19,738 bases of DNA from positions 1 to 19,738 of the forward strand of contig CAMWZE010000002.1 of assembly GCA_947178685.1 (NCBI GenBank), given 5' to 3'. The notes beneath the pieces are model-generated. The model had not been told where the DNA came from, ran no database searches, and worked only from the letters and a program-made list of their open reading frames with translations. Positions 15,133 to 19,738 of the stretch are shown here, in pieces (within the stretch, counting starts at the first letter, position 1; each line of letters opens with the position of its first letter). A program made the position numbers and the translations under genes. The DNA comes from an uncultured Porphyromonadaceae bacterium. Its GTDB lineage: Bacteria > Bacteroidota > Bacteroidia > Bacteroidales > Muribaculaceae.

Positions 15133-16923
15133 ATGAACTACACTATCCTTGACTTCATCAGCCTCCTTGGCGCCGTATGTCTCTTTCTCTACGGCATGAA
15201 AGTTATGAGCGAGGGCCTGCAGAAAGTTGCCGGCGACCGCTTGCGCAACATCTTGGGCATTATGACCAAGAATCGTCTTACGGGTGTCCTTACCGGTATT
15301 ATCATCACCGCGCTGATCCAGAGCTCCAGTGCCTCGACTGTTATGGTGGTCAGCTTCGTTAATGCCGGCCTGATGAGCCTCGCACAGTCTATGGCCGTGA
15401 TTTTCGGTGCCAATGTCGGCACCACCGTCACCACCTGGATCATCTCAGCCTTCTCTTTTGAAGTCAGCATCTCAGACTATAGCATAGTGTTGCTTGCCGT
15501 GGGCGTGCCGATGCTTTTCATGAAGAAAAGCACCTACAAGAGCTTGGGCGAGTTCCTCATCGGCTTCTGCTTCCTCTTCATGGGTCTTGACCTCATCAGC
15601 AAGTATGTGCCTGATCTTCAAGCCAACCCCGAGATGCTGAAGTTCGTCACCAACTACACCACCCTCGGATTCGGTTCTGTGCTCATCTTCTTCGCATTCG
15701 GAATCATACTGACAATGGTGGCCCAAAGCTCGGCTGCCACATTCGCCATCACGCTAATCATGTGTTCTCAGGGCTGGATCACATTCGAGCTCGGGTGTGC
15801 GATTATCCTCGGCGGAAACATCGGTACGACCATCACCCCTATCCTCGCCTCGCTCAGCGGAAATCTCGCGGCCAAGCGCACGGCTATGGGACACGTGCTC
15901 TTCAACGTTATCGGATCTATTATCGTGTTGTGTATATTCACCCCGTTCATGACATTCGTGTCAGACATAACCGAATGGTGCAACGGCATCAACCCCCACG
16001 AGATCACCAAGGCGGAAGAGTCTGCCATGGCCGACTCCACTCTCCTTAATCCTGCAGGGGGGCTAACCGCAAAGGCTCAGAGCTCAATAGCATTCGGCCT
16101 CGCCATGTTCCCAACCGTCTTCAACGCTTGCAACCTTCTCGTAATGATATGGTTTACCAAACTATACGTCAAGGTGGTGTGCTGGATAATGCCCGCCAAG
16201 CATAAAGACGAGGAGGAGGAATTCTCACTCAAATTCATCGGACGTGGAATGCTCTCCGCTTCCGAGCTCAACATCACGCAGGCACAGAAGGAGATCGTGG
16301 TGTATGGCGAGCGTGTGGCACGTATGCTTAAGATGGCCCGCGACCTCATACATCTCCCCACAAAAGATCCCAAATATACCGAGACATACAACCGTCTTGA
16401 AAAGTATGAGGAGATATCAGACCGTATGGAGATCGAGATCGGCAACTACCTCAATCATGTGGCCGAAGGACGCCTGAGTCCCGAAGGCAAGATGCGTGTG
16501 GCCGGCATGCTGCGCATCATCAGCGAGATAGAGTCGATTGCCGACGGCTGTTTCAATGTCGCAAAGGCTCTGGCTCGCCAGCACACCAACCATGTGGATT
16601 TCGATGAGGCGGTGCTAAAGGAGATCGACACTATGTATAACCTCGTGGATGAGGCCATGGAGAATATGCTCGGGATTCTGCGCGAGATGGAGACTCCCGA
16701 AGATTCCCTCATCATCAAGGCCTACAACAAGGAGCGCGAGATCAACAATCTGCGCGATGCCTTGCGTGATTCCAACATCTTCAATATCAATAATAAGGAA
16801 TACAACTATCAGGAAGGCATCTTCTTTATGGACCTCATCAGCGAGGCGGAGAAGATCGGCGACTACATGCTGAATGTGGTGGAAGGAGTGAAACATCAGT
16901 TCCGTCCCACCACCGATCAATAA
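15133..16923 (+). CDS. Na+/phosphate cotransporter family protein with C-terminal PhoU-like domain
   Basis: 596 aa inner-membrane protein. Two inverted Na/Pi-cotransporter units (PF02690) occupy about 1-150 and 175-350. Each has its QSS motif (QSSSAST at 63-69; QSSAATF at 198-204) and its glycine loop (GANVGTT at 92-98; GGNIGTT at 227-233), which in this family form the Na+ and phosphate site. A soluble helical domain at about 380-590, rich in charged residues (VYGERVARMLKMA, ISEIESIADGCFNVAKAL, FFMDLISEAEKIGDYMLN), matches the PhoU-like tail of bacterial NptA-type proteins and probably regulates uptake. It is the first gene rightward from the divergent region, with a consensus promoter and a palindrome at the start site. 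manC follows after 55 bp. Confidence 0.94.
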   Translation: MNYTILDFISLLGAVCLFLYGMKVMSEGLQKVAGDRLRNILGIMTKNRLTGVLTGIIITALIQSSSASTVMVVSFVNAGLMSLAQSMAVIFGANVGTTVTTWIISAFSFEVSISDYSIVLLAVGVPMLFMKKSTYKSLGEFLIGFCFLFMGLDLISKYVPDLQANPEMLKFVTNYTTLGFGSVLIFFAFGIILTMVAQSSAATFAITLIMCSQGWITFELGCAIILGGNIGTTITPILASLSGNLAAKRTAMGHVLFNVIGSIIVLCIFTPFMTFVSDITEWCNGINPHEITKAEESAMADSTLLNPAGGLTAKAQSSIAFGLAMFPTVFNACNLLVMIWFTKLYVKVVCWIMPAKHKDEEEEFSLKFIGRGMLSASELNITQAQKEIVVYGERVARMLKMARDLIHLPTKDPKYTETYNRLEKYEEISDRMEIEIGNYLNHVAEGRLSPEGKMRVAGMLRIISEIESIADGCFNVAKALARQHTNHVDFDEAVLKEIDTMYNLVDEAMENMLGILREMETPEDSLIIKAYNKEREINNLRDALRDSNIFNINNKEYNYQEGIFFMDLISEAEKIGDYMLNVVEGVKHQFRPTTDQ

Positions 16924-16978
16924 TCGCCGGGCGCCTGTAAGTAAACATGAACTTGTCACGTAACCAAAAAACAGAACC

Positions 16979-18064
16979 ATGAACAGTCATCGCTATTGTG
17001 TGATTATGTGTGGAGGCGTAGGGTCGCGTTTCTGGCCCTTCAGCCGAAATGACCGTCCCAAACAGTTTCTCGACTTCTTCGGCACAGGGAAAAGCCTGCT
17101 CCAGCTAACAGTCGACAGAATCTCCCCTATCGTGGGACCGGAAAATATAATTCTTGTAACCAACCGGCAGTATGCCGACATTATCCGCGAACAGCTCCCT
17201 CAGGTGAAGGAATCCAACATCCTTCTCGAGCCGGCACGACGCAACACTGCGCCCTGCATCTGCTGGGCCGCTCACCACATTGCCGCTATGGATCCGGAGG
17301 CTTCGATCGTAACCCTCCCTTCCGACCATCTTGTGCTGAAAGAGGCGGAGTTCCATGCAAAAATTGAGGAGGGATTCCGATTCGTAGAGAGTGGCGACCG
17401 TCTGCTCACACTCGGAATAAAACCCACCGGACCCAACACCGGATACGGCTACATTCAGCAAGGGGCTGCCGTGGAGGAATGGCCCGGCATCCGCAAGGTG
17501 AAATCTTTCACCGAGAAGCCCACTCTCGAGGTGGCCAAGCTTTTCCTTGACAGCGGCGAATTTTTCTGGAACGCCGGTATATTCCTCTGGAGCGCTTCGT
17601 CGATTCTGAAGGCTTTCGCAAAGTATGCCCCCGATATGTCGCAGCTTTTCGAAGCTCCTGAGGGTGTCTTCGCATCTGCCGACGAAGCCGGGTTCATAGA
17701 ACGCATCTTCCCTCTCGCCACAAGCATCTCCATAGACTACGCCATCATGGAGAAGGCGGATAACGGTTATGTGGAGACCGTTGATATCGGCTGGAGCGAC
17801 CTCGGCACATGGAACGCCCTTTATGAGGCCTCACCCCGCAATCAGCATCGCAACGTCACCCAGGGATGCAAGGTGCTCACCACCGGTTGTGAAGGCTCTA
17901 TGTTTGCCGTAAGCGGCGACAAGATCATAGTGGCCGCCGGTCTTAAGGATTACATCGTGGCCGACAATGGCAACGCCCTGCTGATTTGCCCCCTCGCCGA
18001 CGAGCAGAAGATTCGTCAAATCGTCAACGAGGTGAAAGACCGTTTCGGCGAGAAATATGTTTGA
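16979..18064 (+). CDS. manC: Mannose-1-phosphate guanylyltransferase (GDP-mannose pyrophosphorylase)
   Basis: 361 aa. It makes GDP-mannose from mannose-1-phosphate and GTP, the precursor for mannose and fucose in surface glycans. The nucleotide-binding signature CGGVGSRFWPFSRNDRPKQF spans 11-30. EPARRNTAP at 84-92, PSDH at 114-117, FTEKP at 177-181 and FFWNAGIFLW at 195-204 are all conserved in the family. The length matches the single-function enzyme: the phosphomannose isomerase cupin of AlgA/ManC fusions is absent. The ATG at 16979 gives the canonical short N-terminus before the GGxGSR loop. It sits 55 bp after the phosphate transporter with no clear promoter between, and 8 bp before the next lipoprotein gene. 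Confidence 0.96.
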   Translation: MNSHRYCVIMCGGVGSRFWPFSRNDRPKQFLDFFGTGKSLLQLTVDRISPIVGPENIILVTNRQYADIIREQLPQVKESNILLEPARRNTAPCICWAAHHIAAMDPEASIVTLPSDHLVLKEAEFHAKIEEGFRFVESGDRLLTLGIKPTGPNTGYGYIQQGAAVEEWPGIRKVKSFTEKPTLEVAKLFLDSGEFFWNAGIFLWSASSILKAFAKYAPDMSQLFEAPEGVFASADEAGFIERIFPLATSISIDYAIMEKADNGYVETVDIGWSDLGTWNALYEASPRNQHRNVTQGCKVLTTGCEGSMFAVSGDKIIVAAGLKDYIVADNGNALLICPLADEQKIRQIVNEVKDRFGEKYV

Positions 18065-18072
18065 TATTCATC

Positions 18073-19134
18073 ATGCTTAACACACTTCGTATATCCCTCT
18101 TCCTTATAATCTCCCTGCTTCTTGCCTCCTGCGGCAAGAAGCAGGTGACATTTCAGTTCTCCCTCCCCAAAGATTTGTCGTCAAATATCAGAGTGGTGCA
18201 TTACGCTTCCGACAAACGTGGAGGGGTGATGATCGAGTCTGTGGCAACCATAATGGGGGGCAAAGGGGAACTGCGTCTCCCCACCGTCAACCCTGCCCTC
18301 TTCTATCTCTATGCCGGAGGAAATCTTCCGGTTACGGTGTATGCGGAAAAGGGTGATCAGGTTACCGTCTCCGGTAGCGACAACAACCCGTTTCATTGGA
18401 CTGTGGGAGGCAACGGGATAAACGAGGATCTTTCGCTATGGCGTAATGCCCACGCATCCACACTCTTCTCCGGCACACCCTCCGAGATCAACGAAGCCGT
18501 GGCCGACTATGTGGAGAGCAATCCCGACTCCCCGGCATCTGCCATTCTTCTGCTCACATCCTACTTCCGTGGGGAGAACGAGACTCAGTTTCTCGACCTT
18601 TGGTATGCCCTCGGAGAGAAGGCCGATAAAGAGACTTGGCTACGCATGGTGGGACGTGCCGACATGCTGAACGGCGCCCCGCGTCATCCGGGCCATCTGA
18701 AAAGCGTAGTGTTCCGCTCCCTTGCCAACGGACTCGACACCATACGCCCATCCGATGCCGGCGCCACAATTCTATTCTTCTGGAACAACGGCATGGATCA
18801 CCGCACTGAGATGATCGATTCCCTCAAGCAGCTCGCCAAGGAATATCCCGATTCCGCCAAAAGAATCATAGCCGACATCTCTCTTGATCCCGACTCCATC
18901 AGCTGGCGCTCTCCGCTTCGCAAAGACTCTGTGAAAGACATAGCCCGTTTCTGGGTGCCCGCCGGTCTTGCCGACCACAACCTGATCAATCTTCAGGTGA
19001 GCCGTCTGCCATTCTTCATGGTGGTGGCCCGCAACGGTATCCAGACTTACCGCGGTTCCGACCCCGCCAAAGCAATGGAAGCCTTCCGCAAGCTTGCCGA
19101 CTCCGACACCATCCTCTCACCCAAAAAGAGATAA
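18073..19134 (+). CDS. DUF4369/thioredoxin-fold lipoprotein lacking the CxxC motif
   Basis: 353 aa from ATG 18073, chosen because it places a clean lipoprotein signal (MLNTLRISLFLIISLLLASC, Cys20) at the start; the frame is open further upstream but that part lies inside manC. Residues 24-115 resemble the DUF4369 beta domain found before thioredoxin domains in Bacteroidota (RVVHYASDKRG, LPVTVYAEKGDQVTVSG). Residues 229-345 follow a TlpA/AhpC-like thioredoxin fold: a ATILFFWNNGMD strand-turn, a long helix with MIDSLKQLAKEYPD, and cis-Pro313 in SRLPFFMVV. Where WCxxC is expected the sequence is W237-N-N-G-M, so both redox cysteines are missing and Cys20 is the only cysteine. It is probably a periplasmic-facing structural or binding protein, not a disulphide reductase. 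Confidence 0.8.
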   Translation: MLNTLRISLFLIISLLLASCGKKQVTFQFSLPKDLSSNIRVVHYASDKRGGVMIESVATIMGGKGELRLPTVNPALFYLYAGGNLPVTVYAEKGDQVTVSGSDNNPFHWTVGGNGINEDLSLWRNAHASTLFSGTPSEINEAVADYVESNPDSPASAILLLTSYFRGENETQFLDLWYALGEKADKETWLRMVGRADMLNGAPRHPGHLKSVVFRSLANGLDTIRPSDAGATILFFWNNGMDHRTEMIDSLKQLAKEYPDSAKRIIADISLDPDSISWRSPLRKDSVKDIARFWVPAGLADHNLINLQVSRLPFFMVVARNGIQTYRGSDPAKAMEAFRKLADSDTILSPKKR

Positions 19135-19143
19135 TCATAATCA

Positions 19144-19164
19144 AGGGAGATAATCCCTATTTTT
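19144..19164 (+). terminator. Weak terminator-like hairpin between the lipoprotein gene and comM
   Basis: AGGGA (19144-19148) and TCCCT (19154-19158) form a 5-bp stem with a 5-nt loop, followed by A and five T residues (19160-19164). The stem is short, so at best it gives partial termination before comM. Confidence 0.35.
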
Positions 19165-19189
19165 AGCCCAATCAACCCTTCATCAAAGA

Positions 19190-19738
19190 GTGCTCACCAA
19201 AGTATATTCAGCCGCCATCCACGGCATAGATGCCTTTCCAGTGACGATAGAGACCGACACCAACAGCGGTGCCCTGTTCTCCATCGTGGGATTGCCCGAC
19301 ACCTCCATCAAGGAGAGCCACCAGCGCATGATGTCGGCCATCACTAACAGCGGCATCAAGTTTCCGAGGCGTGGGCTCACCATCAACCTTGCCCCGGCCG
19401 ACATAAAGAAAGAGGGGGCCGGTTTCGACCTCCCCATGGCTATTGGTGTGCTCACGGCGTGCGACCTTGTGGTGGCCGAGAATCTCGCCGACTATATGAT
19501 GCTTGGAGAGCTCTCTCTCGACGGTTCGGTGCTTCCGGTGAAGGGAGCATTACCTGCGGCCGTAAAAGCCCGTGAGCTCGGTTTTAAGCGCCTTATCGTG
19601 CCCGAGGATAATATCACTGAAGCCGGGGTCGTAAACCGCATTGAGGTTTACGGCGTGAAAAACCTTGCTGAGGCTATAGAATTGGTGAGCGGCAAGTCGA
19701 GGATGGAGCCCATACACATCAACACCCGCGAGATATTC
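19190..19738 (+). CDS. comM: ComM/YifB family Mg-chelatase-like AAA+ ATPase, N-terminal part (runs off the window)
   Basis: The frame is open from GTG 19190 to the window end: 183 codons of a protein usually about 510 aa. The start VLTKVYSAAIHGIDAFPVTIE, GLPD-x3-KES at 34-43, LTINLAPADIKKEG at 63-76, FDLPMAIG at 79-86 and LGELSLDG further on are hallmarks of the YifB/ComM N-terminal ChlI-like domain. The Walker motifs of the AAA+ part lie beyond the window. ComM is a DNA helicase-like ATPase promoting branch migration during natural transformation in Haemophilus and Vibrio; the role in Bacteroidota is less clear. GTG is chosen because it gives the family's usual first residues; no ATG fits. 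It starts 55 bp after the lipoprotein gene with no consensus promoter between. Confidence 0.92.
   Translation, partial: MLTKVYSAAIHGIDAFPVTIETDTNSGALFSIVGLPDTSIKESHQRMMSAITNSGIKFPRRGLTINLAPADIKKEGAGFDLPMAIGVLTACDLVVAENLADYMMLGELSLDGSVLPVKGALPAAVKARELGFKRLIVPEDNITEAGVVNRIEVYGVKNLAEAIELVSGKSRMEPIHINTREIF

Noticed and set aside
17986..18072. Upstream extension of the DUF4369 lipoprotein frame into manC
   Set aside because: The added residues are basic and unlike a signal peptide; the ATG at 18073 begins a textbook lipoprotein signal 8 bp after the manC stop.
19128..19155. GAGATAATC repeated 19 bp apart
   Set aside because: Nine bases in two copies at the end of a gene is within chance for AT-rich spacer; no further copies nearby.

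Overview
The window looks like chromosome of a gut-type member of the Bacteroidales (Bacteroidota), plausibly Muribaculaceae or a close relative; I cannot fix the genus by reading. The reasons are: predicted promoters of the Bacteroidota form (TTTG, about 20 bp, TAnnTTTG); start codons without Shine-Dalgarno sequences and with A-rich leaders; an outer-membrane beta-barrel protein; a PorW/SprE-like lipoprotein next to a PorX-type response regulator/PglZ protein; and a DUF4369/thioredoxin-like lipoprotein. No gene-free stretch exceeds 300 bases. I saw no rRNA, tRNA, CRISPR array, insertion sequence or phage gene.

Layout. 1-792 is the 3' end of an outer-membrane beta-barrel (TonB-dependent-receptor-like) gene. 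986-3199 is the most accessory-looking part: an AAA-ATPase-like/PD-(D/E)XK protein with its own promoter and leader hairpin, then a small orphan membrane protein in AT-rich DNA with its own promoter and leader hairpin, closed by a terminator at 3283-3323. 3398-13107 is a dense same-strand block: mgtE (Mg2+ channel/transporter), mutS (mismatch repair, GTG start), a PorW/SprE-like TPR lipoprotein whose ATG overlaps the mutS stop, porX, and a Sel1-repeat protein. This last gene converges on, and overlaps by 10 bp, a minus-strand operon of folA followed by a GT4 glycosyltransferase, which are joined by an ATGA overlap.

A 170-bp divergent control region (14963-15132) holds facing promoters for folA (minus) and a Na+/Pi cotransporter-PhoU fusion (plus). 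A perfect 19-bp palindrome sits at the expected start point of the transporter transcript. Rightward from there come manC (GDP-mannose synthesis), a DUF4369/thioredoxin-fold lipoprotein that has lost its CxxC motif, and the 5' part of a ComM/YifB gene that runs off the window.

Most genes are housekeeping. The most interesting points are: the physical pairing of the PorW-like and PorX-type genes, both known from type IX secretion, in an apparent operon with mutS; the cysteine-less thioredoxin-like lipoprotein; the start-site palindrome between folA and the phosphate transporter; and two independent 21-bp-phased direct repeats before mgtE. I did not find a clear, entirely new multi-gene system. 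The best candidate for new biology is the mutS-porW-porX-Sel1 block.
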